IMG/VR virus record: IMGVR_UViG_3300030012_004221
Location: 1 to 64,000 of that record
Length of the DNA stretch: 64,000 nt
Direction: 5' to 3' (one strand)
Origin: a virus
The notes under the pieces were generated by a model. The model saw only the letters and a program-made list of their open reading frames with translations, searched no databases and was not told the DNA's origin. How positions within the stretch are numbered: position 1 is the stretch's first letter; the number at the start of each line of letters is the position of its first letter. This document shows positions 16,328 through 26,500 of this stretch, in pieces. Made by a program: the position numbers and the translations under genes.

Positions 16328-17259
16328 ATAAGTTGTAATTTTTTCTCCATTAAATCATATTGTGATAATGGAAGCGTTTTTTGGATTAAATTTGTAAAAT
16401 AGTTAAATCCCATTTCACTAGGGTCTTTCCCTTCGAGTTCTACTAAGTAGACCTCCTTTCCTTCATCCATAAACTTTTCAGCAAACTTTAATGCTTGCTT
16501 TCTAGCATCAGAATCTAGAGCAATATATATTTTTTCTACTGTTGACTTAACAATTTTCATTAATAAATTTTGTTGTAAATTTTTACCTAGTAATGGTATT
16601 GCATTTCGTTTTATAGCAATAGCATCAAATGGACCTTCACATAAAACTAATGGTAAATCCCAATTAATAAATAACTCAAATGGAATTATATTTCTTGATG
16701 TTTCTGGATTACGGTATTTAATATATGGTTTATCTTCAAATGATCTACCTGTAAAATAATTTAAATGACCTTTTTCATCATATGAAGGTATAATAATCAT
16801 ATTTTGGTATCTACCAGATGTACAATATCCTAAATTATATTTAATAATATCTTCTTCAGTAATACCTCTATTTTTTAAATAAGACATAGCACGTCTACCC
16901 TCTATATCAGACATAGTAATATTAGAAAAATATTTTATTTCTTTAGGTAATTTTAATATTTTTTTATCTGTAGAACTTGGATTATATTCTTGTTCATTAC
17001 CTATTAATTTATATAATTCATTAAATTTTTCGGATGACGCATTTACTTTTTTAAATAATGTAGAAATTCGTGTACCTTTTTTATCACATACCCAACAATG
17101 CCAAGGATTATATCCTTTTTTATTCTGGGAGTAATTAATTTCTAATTTTTGCTTATGGTGATTGCAATAAGGACAAGAATGTGCCTGATTACCTCTTGCA
17201 GTACGTTTACCTGATCCTAGTACTGAATTTACTAGATTTATTAATAGTTCATTTACCAT
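16324..17259 (-). CDS. T4 gp61-type DNA primase
   Basis: 311 residues. An N-terminal zinc-ribbon is formed by HSCPYCNHHK and HCWVCDKKG (about 27-60). A linker leads to the TOPRIM-like core, YCTSGRYQNMIIIPSYDEKG, LPLVLCEGPFDAIAIKRNAI and IYIALDSDARKQALKFAEKF, holding the E and D-x-D metal residues. This matches DnaG-type primases and the T4 gp61 family that makes RNA primers at the fork. It has its own promoter at 17268-17297 and is linked to the PD-(D/E)XK nuclease. Confidence 0.88.
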   Translation of the reverse strand: MVNELLINLVNSVLGSGKRTARGNQAHSCPYCNHHKQKLEINYSQNKKGYNPWHCWVCDKKGTRISTLFKKVNASSEKFNELYKLIGNEQEYNPSSTDKKILKLPKEIKYFSNITMSDIEGRRAMSYLKNRGITEEDIIKYNLGYCTSGRYQNMIIIPSYDEKGHLNYFTGRSFEDKPYIKYRNPETSRNIIPFELFINWDLPLVLCEGPFDAIAIKRNAIPLLGKNLQQNLLMKIVKSTVEKIYIALDSDARKQALKFAEKFMDEGKEVYLVELEGKDPSEMGFNYFTNLIQKTLPLSQYDLMEKKLQLI

Positions 17260-17267
17260 GGTGGTTT

Positions 17268-17297
17268 AATATACAAAACTAATTTTATGCATCAAAA
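17268..17297 (-). promoter_or_regulatory. TTTTG-N16-TTGTATATTAA promoter before primase
   Basis: A degenerate copy of the phage-wide early promoter (TTGTATATTAA, TTTTG) with the same 16-nt spacer, 8 nt before the primase ATG. It sits between the Seg-like gene and primase. Confidence 0.6.
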
Positions 17298-17302
17298 CTA
17301 TA

Positions 17303-17752
17303 TTATTGAAAATCTTTAGTATAAAATTTACCTAAAATATTATCATTCCAAAATTCATCTGGTTTTTCTAATACTTGATAAATCATTTGGAATTTTGTTT
17401 CATAATATGTAAGTAATTTTTTACTATCAGCGGCTGCTAATATTTCTCTTTCCCAATTATCTGCAGGTTCAGTTTTTACTAATTCTAATATTTCTTTATT
17501 AGATCCCCAATATGTTTTCCAATCGGACTCTTTTACTGCTAGTTTATAAGCAGGTCTTCTACCAACAACTCCTTGGTATTCTAATAAATCTTTTTTTGTT
17601 AATTTTACTTTCCTAGTAAAGAATAGTATTTTTTTACCTATATATTTTTTATTTGTAGGTAAATGGGTTATTTTATAAACAAACCCATAAGTATGATCAG
17701 GGAAGTCAGACACTGTGTCTACTTCCTGGTTTTGGTATATCCAATTATTCAT
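17303..17752 (-). CDS. SegE-like GIY-YIG endonuclease-domain protein
   Basis: 149 residues. YGFVYKITHLPTNKKYIGKK corresponds to the GIY-YIG core (here G-F-V-Y...Y-I-G). It is followed by WKTYWGSNKEILELV and a Glu in LTYYETKFQM, matching the variant GIY-YIG domain of T4 Seg-like proteins. In T4 these are freestanding homing endonucleases. The gene starts at a TAATG overlap with a fibre gene and lies between tail and replication modules, a typical insertion point. A DNA-repair role is the alternative. Confidence 0.75.
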   Translation of the reverse strand: MNNWIYQNQEVDTVSDFPDHTYGFVYKITHLPTNKKYIGKKILFFTRKVKLTKKDLLEYQGVVGRRPAYKLAVKESDWKTYWGSNKEILELVKTEPADNWEREILAAADSKKLLTYYETKFQMIYQVLEKPDEFWNDNILGKFYTKDFQ

Positions 17753-18753
17753 TATACGTCATAGTTAACTATGATCGTTGTGTCTGTAAATTGTGAAATT
17801 GGTAATGGAAATGACAATTTTCCAACAGCTACCAACTCAGTATTTTCATTATATAATCCAACACAAGTCACATATGGTTCAAAAAATGATGATGTAACAT
17901 AGTCATAATATTCAACATTATAACTTCCACTACTACCATTGTTTTTAAGTAATGAAGGATTTGTTGAGTAACCAAATTCGTTTTCTAAAATTGTACATTT
18001 ATATTGTTGTTCGTAAATAGTAATCGATGATGAAAATTCAAATTTCATATTATCAAGACCACCAACACCAGCTGCCTGTTTACCTATATTTGTTAATGGT
18101 TTTGAATTATTACTTCCTGTTGTAATAACTGCTATTCCCTGGTTGTAGAATATTTGACCCACAACTAAACTAGTATTAGTATCTCCACCTGATGAAGATA
18201 TAGAACTGCTTATAAGATTTCCTTCACCATCATCAACTATTTCAAATTGGCTATAATATGGTGATTGTTCATATGTAAATTTAAAAGTATAAGGTACAAT
18301 TCCTTCACCAAATAATTTTTGAGGTATTGAAAATGTGGTTATCACATCATCAGATGCTGTTGGAAAAAACCTTTTTTGTTCTAAAGTTGATTGTAAATAA
18401 TTATCAAATCTTGGTGCTATAATTGGACCAAAAAAGTAATCATCTTCTCTAGTAGCGCCTGGTAATACACTTTGTGTAGTAGCATTATCACCTGTACTTT
18501 GGGTTAAAAAGTTAGTATAATAAAGATGTTTAGCACTATTATAAACATTTCCTTGAGAAGATGTAAAAACAAATCCAGTTGAAGTACCGTAACTACTACT
18601 TTTAGTTACTAAATCCCAGTTTCTTCCAAAAAAGACATTAAGACCATATTCTGATCCAGTGATTTCAGAACTACCAGATAAAAGCCATCCCTTATCGGCA
18701 CAGAAAGGTGTTTGAATAACATCCTTGGTTGTAAATTGTTTGAATGCGCTCAT
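17752..18753 (-). CDS. Tail-fibre or baseplate-appendage protein, paralogue A
   Basis: 333 residues, rich in Ser, Thr, Tyr and Asn, with no signal peptide. The C-terminal 90 residues contain FGYSTNPSLLKN, then VTCVGLYNENTELVAVGKLS and FPLPI. The same scheme recurs at the end of the next gene (FNYSTNPSF, ITSVGLYNNNQELVAVAKLS, RPL), so the two are paralogues sharing at least a C-terminal domain. A structural tail role is inferred from this pairing and the neighbours. Confidence 0.75.
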   Translation of the reverse strand: MSAFKQFTTKDVIQTPFCADKGWLLSGSSEITGSEYGLNVFFGRNWDLVTKSSSYGTSTGFVFTSSQGNVYNSAKHLYYTNFLTQSTGDNATTQSVLPGATREDDYFFGPIIAPRFDNYLQSTLEQKRFFPTASDDVITTFSIPQKLFGEGIVPYTFKFTYEQSPYYSQFEIVDDGEGNLISSSISSSGGDTNTSLVVGQIFYNQGIAVITTGSNNSKPLTNIGKQAAGVGGLDNMKFEFSSSITIYEQQYKCTILENEFGYSTNPSLLKNNGSSGSYNVEYYDYVTSSFFEPYVTCVGLYNENTELVAVGKLSFPLPISQFTDTTIIVNYDV

Positions 18754-18756
18754 CCA

Positions 18757-19803
18757 TTAGAAGTCTAGCTTAACTCTTACAAGCAACTCCTTAGTAAAGT
18801 CTTTTAATAATGGTCTAGATAGTTTAGCTACTGCTACTAATTCTTGATTATTATTATATAAACCTACTGAGGTAATGTATACTTGTGGGTCGTTAATAAA
18901 TGAATCAAATAATACAGCTCCTGTAGAACCTGATATAAACGATGGGTTAGTTGAGTAATTAAACTCATCTGCTCTTGCTCTTACAAATACAAAATCTGAT
19001 GATAATTGTTCATTTGAATTTAAAGTCCAACCTGGGGATGTTGCTGCTGCACCACCTAAATTTAATGAATTGTAAATTTTCTGTGGGTTATTATTAGCAG
19101 TATTTGATCCTCTTACTGTACCTAAGTCAATACCACCATCAGCAAATGTTCCATCTAATGCAGGTCCGTTTAATAATATTACTCCTATGTCAGGCATAAA
19201 CCAACCATAAGAACCAGAATTTGCTGTCCAACCATTTGCATCTACTCCTGTAAATACTGTACCAGCAGAACCAGATACTAAGTTAAATATTCTACCTGCT
19301 TCTGAAAATACTGCTGCACCACCTAATTTACTATCATCTGTAAGATATAACTCATCTGATGCTCCAGATCCTGATAAACATAAGGTCATAGTTCCTGGTA
19401 GTAATTCTTCTTTATATCCTGATCTTTCTATTGGTAAAGCATAAAAATAAGATGCTGATTGGTTACCAAATACAAATGAATTTCCTTCATCTCCTATAAT
19501 TAATGATCTATATTGACCATAATTAGTTCTAGTAGGTGAAAGTCCAGCTACATTTGGGTTATATAATAAACTTCCACTTCCTTGTTCATCACAATATGCA
19601 ATTGCAAATTGAACTGATCCAGTTGCTGCAGCACCAAAGAATATATTATAATAAAACTGTCCTGTTGTACTTGCTACCTGAACTGATGACGTGAAAAAAG
19701 CCGTCATTGTAGGTGAATTATTTAACCAAACTGTATTGGTAACATTTTCGTTACTTATAAGTAAATCTCTTGGGTCTAATGTTTGAAAAGCTCCACTTGC
19801 CAT
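18757..19803 (-). CDS. Tail-fibre or baseplate-appendage protein, paralogue B
   Basis: 348 residues beginning MASGAFQTLDPRDLLISNEN, low in charge and rich in Gly, Ser and Thr. It shares the STNPS...VGLYN-N-ELVAV-KLSRPL C-terminal domain with paralogue A, 3 nt downstream. The N-terminal halves look unrelated or strongly diverged, which would suit two appendages that attach to the same partner through a common C-terminus. Family name not recognised. Confidence 0.75.
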   Translation of the reverse strand: MASGAFQTLDPRDLLISNENVTNTVWLNNSPTMTAFFTSSVQVASTTGQFYYNIFFGAAATGSVQFAIAYCDEQGSGSLLYNPNVAGLSPTRTNYGQYRSLIIGDEGNSFVFGNQSASYFYALPIERSGYKEELLPGTMTLCLSGSGASDELYLTDDSKLGGAAVFSEAGRIFNLVSGSAGTVFTGVDANGWTANSGSYGWFMPDIGVILLNGPALDGTFADGGIDLGTVRGSNTANNNPQKIYNSLNLGGAAATSPGWTLNSNEQLSSDFVFVRARADEFNYSTNPSFISGSTGAVLFDSFINDPQVYITSVGLYNNNQELVAVAKLSRPLLKDFTKELLVRVKLDF

Positions 19804-19814
19804 ATTTTTTTATT

Positions 19815-20483
19815 TTATGATGTTTTAGTTATGTTAATTGGAACTTGTAATCTTGCACCTGAGTCTCTACCTACTATAGTTAATAAACTAAATAGTGTTG
19901 AAGCTGCTGTACCTGTTGTACCATACAAAGTATTAACTCCTGTTGCTACAAGTGTACAAGTCTGTCCAATTACTGTTTTAGATACATCTGTTCCATTTGT
20001 TGATGTTGAATTTAATGCAAGTGCTGCGTCTGTATCAATACCAGATCCAATTACAGAGCTAAATTGTCTAACATCACTTACAGTAAATACATATCCTGAT
20101 GATTCAACTACTGAGTTATTACCTAGATAATTTAATGTTTGTGGTTGAATTGTTGTTTGAGCTGTTTGAGCTAATTTAATTAAACCTAAACCAATATCAA
20201 GTATTGGCATTTTAGCTGTATCTCTTGGTAAAGTAGCTAATTTATATTTTAGCATTTGGTTTTCATCTGGGAATGCTTCTAACAATGGCATATTTTGGAT
20301 AGCTTCTCCATAAAATGCAGATCCTGAAGGGTTATTTGGATTATATAATGTATAATCAATTTCATCATCAGATAAGGCAAATTGTGTAATGTTAAAAGAA
20401 CCATCTCCTCTTGCCAAGAGTTCCCTTCCTTTTGTTGTTAAGATAGCATCTACTGTTACTACCTGATTATTTAAATATCCCAT
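19815..20483 (-). CDS. Conserved-type tail structural protein
   Basis: 222 residues starting MGYLNNQVVTVDAILTTKGR, followed by ELLARGDGSFNITQFALSDD and EIDYTLYNPNNPSGS. This N-terminal block is one I recall in tail-module proteins of T4-like marine phages of unknown function. The remainder is Thr/Ser-rich and beta-prone. It has a late-type element 16 nt upstream and lies directly after the giant structural gene, so it is probably a baseplate or fibre component. Confidence 0.75.
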   Translation of the reverse strand: MGYLNNQVVTVDAILTTKGRELLARGDGSFNITQFALSDDEIDYTLYNPNNPSGSAFYGEAIQNMPLLEAFPDENQMLKYKLATLPRDTAKMPILDIGLGLIKLAQTAQTTIQPQTLNYLGNNSVVESSGYVFTVSDVRQFSSVIGSGIDTDAALALNSTSTNGTDVSKTVIGQTCTLVATGVNTLYGTTGTAASTLFSLLTIVGRDSGARLQVPINITKTS

Positions 20484-20499
20484 GTTTAATGTATTTTAG

Positions 20500-20509
20500 T
20501 TATAAATAT
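20500..20509 (-). promoter_or_regulatory. Late-type element ATATTTATAA
   Basis: Minus strand ATATATTTATAACTAAAA in the 80-bp gap after the giant gene, 16 nt before the ATG at 20483. Confidence 0.5.
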
Positions 20510-20563
20510 ATAATTTTTTAGTTTCTATTCCAAGTTATAGTTTAAATTTGTTGATTTAGGTGA

Positions 20564-23500
20564 TTATGGTACTGGGTCTGGTAATTCTGAATCATCTCTA
20601 AATGCATTTTTAAGTTTTAGTTGGTTAATTAATGTTAAAGCGTTTCTTTTTTGTTGTGGTGTAAAATCATTTGGTATTAAGAATCCACCACCTGATCCAG
20701 TTGTTGCTCCTACACCTATTGTTGTTGGTGGTGTTTGGTAAACAATTACTCTATCATCGGCATTTACTCTTCTTCTAATTGTAAATTGTCCTATTAATCC
20801 CCCAATTACATTTTGTTGAGATGGATCTGGGTAAACAAAAACTTTATTTCTAATATTATCTTGTTGTGCTAAAGGTGACATTGCTTCTGCTGCAAAACAT
20901 TGTGAACTATCACAATATGAAGCACTAAATAAACCTGCTGCTGGTACTGAGGGTCCAAACGATCCAGTTATAGATGTTACGTGAAATACTGTTGTTTTAA
21001 AAACTGGGTCACTTTGTGCAGAAAACTGAGTGTTAGATATATAAGTACATTCTATTTCATCATTTACTTTTATTAAGAATGGTAATGGTGCATCTGCTTC
21101 TTTATATCCACCTAAAGTACTTCCCGAGAAGTCTTGTCTCCAATAAAATTCACTATCTTCATTATTATTGTCACCCACAGCAAATGATGCTGATAGTGCT
21201 TGTGGAATACCAGGTATTACCATTGTAGGAACTCCATCATCGTCTAATAATGCTCTAAGTGATTGACTTACACAATGGTTCATACTATTTACAATAGCTA
21301 ATCCAGGACCAGATACAAATTGTGTATTTTCATCTCCTTTAGTTGAAAACGCAGCTTCAAAAATTCCTCCAGCACCTCTTAAAAATAAACAATTACTTCC
21401 TGTTGCTAAAAACCCATCAGGAGTATTAACACCTGATACTGCTAGTGATGCAGAAACATCTGCAAAACTTTCATTACTATCATTAACCCAACTTGCAGTA
21501 AAGAAAGACATGGTAGGAGTAAAAGTTGGGTATCTAAATTCGTTTGGTGGGCCTGTTTTTCCAGTTGTAGCAGCTCCAATTGTTTGCATTTCTAAAGCAC
21601 CTTGGAATATAACATTATCACCTGTTTTTAATTTACCATAATCAACTGATTTAAATTTAAGTGAATCATATGCTACAGCTACTTTTCTATCTAATTCAAA
21701 TGTACTTCTAACTTCAGTTAAATTATTTCCACTACCGTCTACTTTAATAACTTCTGGGGTTTGAGGTGCTTTTCTACCTAATACACTAGATGTAGGGGAT
21801 TGAATTAATGATTCAATTTCAAATGTATAAGTTCCTGGTAGGTTTAAGTTATTATATGATGATTTAAATCTAGCAAAATAAATTGGGTTTTTATTAATTA
21901 CAGCTTGATTAGCATAACTATTATCTCCAGGCCATGTTGATTGTGATACTACACTACCACTTAAAGCGTTTAAGAATGTAATACTTGATGTTGCTGGAGT
22001 ATAGAAATTATAATCAGCACTTTGTATTTCACTACCTACGTATCTAGGATTAATTATTCTAGTTTTAGTATAATTACTATCTGGTACCTGAGCTTTTTCT
22101 GCTGTTCTTTGTACTATTGGTATAATATTTGAAGGTGTATCTTCCCCATCATCATATTCAACTTTCATAATGTAAGTATTTTTAATACTTGAAGATGCAT
22201 TATTAATTAATGGGTTAAATGCTGTATTGTAAAATTCATCTTGGTTAGGTGCTGTTGGATCGAATGCTATAAATTGTGAATTTGCAAATGAAGATGAATA
22301 TATACCATTGTTAGCTGTTTCAAGTGAAAGTGTACCAAATGCCTCACTACTACCTTTGTTTGTTGTCCACTCATCACCATTACTGTTTCCAAATCCTCCA
22401 TTTATTATAGTAAATGTAGCAAGTCCTCCAGATCCTACAACTGAATCTACTCTAATTATTATACCAGTATCAGTTCCTGTGGTAACATTAAGTACTGAAT
22501 ATTCTTGACCAACTGAAAATCCACCTCCAACATTATCAATAGTTAAAGCTCCAGCAGCTGTTGAAACATATCCTTCAGCTGATCCGCTTAATACTCTAGT
22601 ACCATTTCTACCGAGTGAATTTGCTTCATATGCAAAACCTATTGTTGAACCTTCGTTATTTGATACAATACCTTTTATTTGATTATAAATTTGTCTAAAT
22701 CTACTTCCTGATGTATTAGTCCAATCTAAAAATGGTTCACCACTTTGACTAACATTTAAATCAAAGTTAAAATCAACATTTGGGTTTAATAATGTAGATA
22801 CATTATCAACAAGATTATTTTGACTATCTATACTAAATCTACTAAATACTAAAGCTGATGGTACCCAATTTCCAATATCATGAAAATATGATGAGGTAAA
22901 GGATGTTCCTAATAAAAATAAACTACCTGTTCCAGGTGCATAAGATGCTGTTGCAATTGTATCTAGGAAATTTTGTTGTTGAGCTGCAAAAGTACTAAAA
23001 TTAAATGGTAAATTTACTCCTTTTTCATTACCTACACCATCACAAACAATAGTTACAAAAGAAGTACCCGATCCAGCTCCTCCTGGTTTAGTACCATCAT
23101 TAGCTTCTAATCTTATTGGTCTACCTTTTTCTAAAGATGTATTTGGGAATCTATAGTATACATAATCCTCTGTACCTAAAGCAGCATCACTTACCTGTGA
23201 ACCAGTAGCATCAAGGAAGTCTCTTTCTACAATACGGGTTCTTCCAAAATACCCAGAATGAAGTATTCCTGAATTTAAATTTCCTAATAATCCAGTGTTT
23301 AAGAATGACCAAGTTTTTCCTGATGTGTTTGGATTTGCTATGGACATTTGAGTAAATTTTATAAGAGGATTAGTTTGGTTAAATCCGTAAATAACTGTTC
23401 CATCATCTTCAAATTGTGGGTTAGTCCAAGTTGAATACATATCAGTTTCATCATGTGCCCCAAATGATGGGAATGGTACTAATAAATCTGATCTAAATTC

Positions 23501-26500
23501 ACCTGATGTTGCTGCTAAATCTGCACTCTCTGCCTTTGCCCCATCTGGATCTCTAATAACTTGCATTGGCAATATTAAACTATATATAAAGTGATTTTCT
23601 GCATTTGTACCTGATTGTACAATAGCTAATGCACCTGTGTTTGTAGTAGGTGTTAATACTCCATCGAAAAAATCACCTTTAATACTACTTAAAGCAGCAT
23701 CAGCAGAATCATATTCATATATTAACATCCTCATTCCAAATAATGCTGTTGATGTAACTGGAGAATCTAATCCATTATATTGATCTATTATTAAATGATA
23801 AGTTGTATCTGGCATTGGTGCTCTAGCAAATGGATTATTTAATAGTGATTGGGTCATTGCTACAACCTCACTTCCACTATATTCCCCATTAAAAAATTGT
23901 TCTTGATAGCCATTCCATTCTAATACACTACCTGATATGGTTTCATATTCATCAAACCATCCTTGTTGTGAAACTGGATCCCCTATAAATTTACCTATAC
24001 TTCCTGAGTGTTCATCTTTTAAATCACCAAATCTAAGGAATGTATTTGTAAAAGTATTTTCAGCACCTTGCATTATAAAATTAAAAAACAATCTTTCATC
24101 AGGGAAGAATTCTAAATATGAAGATGTATGAGTTAATTCAGTTGGATTAGGGAATGTCTCTGTTTGGTTATATATAACTCCTCTTTTACTTGAAGTTATT
24201 TGGAATTGAGGTTCAAGATCTGCTCCATCTGAAACTCTAGTCATATCAAACTGAACTTTAGATTTTATATGTTTTGTTGTTTTTAAACAACTACTTCCTG
24301 GGGTATTTCCTTCGAGATCGTTAAGTTTTTGAATGTAAACATTATTAAGATCCATTGTAACTCTATTACTAGAGCCAGTCATTTGGAATCCAGCTTGTAT
24401 AAAACTCTGTAATTCTCCCTCAGGTGCTAATGCAGTTTCAGTAGAAGAACTATAAAAGAAAGATCCTGAATTTGATAATGGAATTTGTGATGTTGAACCT
24501 GTAATGCTAACTGTACCACTTTGTGTAAAATATGTAAAATCTACTGGGGTAGAATAAAATGCTGGACCACCTGTAAATGTTGGTATAGCACCTGAGTAAG
24601 AACCTAAAGGTATATTAGCATTTAACTCTAAATTTTGAAATACTTGAGCTACATTTAATGTATTAGCACCCCAAGCTGTGTCTGTTCCTTCAGTACCATA
24701 AACTCCTGTTCCATAAACTCCTGTACCATATAAAGCTCCTGTATCAGCTGATGATGTAACAAACGAACCTGATGTTCCAAAAGCTATTGTTGTATTTGGC
24801 GTTATTTGTACAGCTGGGCGACGATTACGCTCCAACATATGTTGTTTGATTATAACACCTGTAGTTACGCTAGAACGCGCAGGTACATATGATTTAATTG
24901 CTTTAAATAATGAATTATCAAAGTATTTTATTAATCTAATATAATCCCAAACATTACCTTGTGTGTATTTTTTAAAGTAATCTTCTGCTGTTTCTCTTAG
25001 TTTTGGATAAAAATAATCAGATGAAGTTATAAATCTTGGATCTGCAATAGCGTCAGATATTACTCCATGACCATATGTAGCTATAATGTCATCATTTACT
25101 TCATCCTGAGGTGAAAATCCTACTTCTAAATTATTAGTATCTTCAGTATAACTTTTACTTATTTTATAATTTTGATCTATACTTATTTGTCTTGATAATA
25201 CATTACCATAAGCATCTCCATCTTCAACTTGTATTTTATTTGATATTCTATTTCTAATTCCTATTGATGGTTGATCTAATTGATAAACTTCATAATTAGG
25301 TTTACTATAAGTTCTACTATTAAGATTGTAATATATAATCCAATCATAACTTGATGTTACTGTAGAATTAGCTGGGTTTATAAATGAACCTGTTATTACT
25401 AATGGAGCTGATCCTGTTATTGCTGGGTGTGAAGAGGTAATTTGAACTGTATAAGGATCACTACCAGATGATGTAAATAATTGTTCTAATTCATTTCCTA
25501 AAGGTGCTCTAAAGTTTACTATATCAAATGATGATTGTGAACCTGTGATTGCATTACCTTCAACTGATTCAGGATTCATTACAAAATCATGAAATACTGA
25601 CTCACTAATAGCATTTGAATAGTATCTAAATTCTTGGAATGATCCTGAAAATATTTTACTTGATGGATTAGTTATAGCTGTAAACCCATCACTTCCACCT
25701 GATCCACTTTTTACTGTACCTACATTAGATCCTGATATATAACCACCTACATAAACTCCATTAGGATCACCTACTCCAAATGCATTCCAAGATTCATTTA
25801 ATGATGATGAATTACCAGGGTCAGAAATAGTTATACTTGCTGATCCTGTCCATCCTATAGTATTACCATCATCTCCATTATATTGATTATTAGCTGCAAA
25901 TAAAGTATATGTTGTTGCAGATGTATTTAAACTTTGACTTACGTGTGTATCTCTTTGTAGTAAAACTGACCACCAACCTTTATTAAAGAATGGTAGATAT
26001 ATTTTTGGAGATTGAACTGTACCACCTTCACTTTCAGAACCTGATAAGAAAAATGATAAATTTCCATACTCATAAAAATTACTAAAACTAGATCCACTAT
26101 ATGAACCTGATGGTTGTTCATCATATTGTAATGATATAGCCCAATCTACTTTATTGTCTGCTGTAGTATTTGATTTTTTAGATAAAATGGATTGACTAAA
26201 ATTAGTACCAGCAAAACTAGAAGATGGGAAACCTGTAGTTTTAAATCTTACAGCTACACCATCTGGTACTATAAATTCATTATCACCTGCTTCTGTTACA
26301 TTAGCTATATGGTTTCTTTCTAATGGCATCCATGGTACTAAAACAGATGAACTAGCTAAATACTGTGTTGCTACAGGAGTATAGGCATAACTAAATCTAT
26401 TATACCATAAATCATAATCATTACTATTATCTCTATTTTTACCTCCAAACTCATTAATTCTAAGTATAGTATTTGGTATACCCCAAATATTAATTAATTG

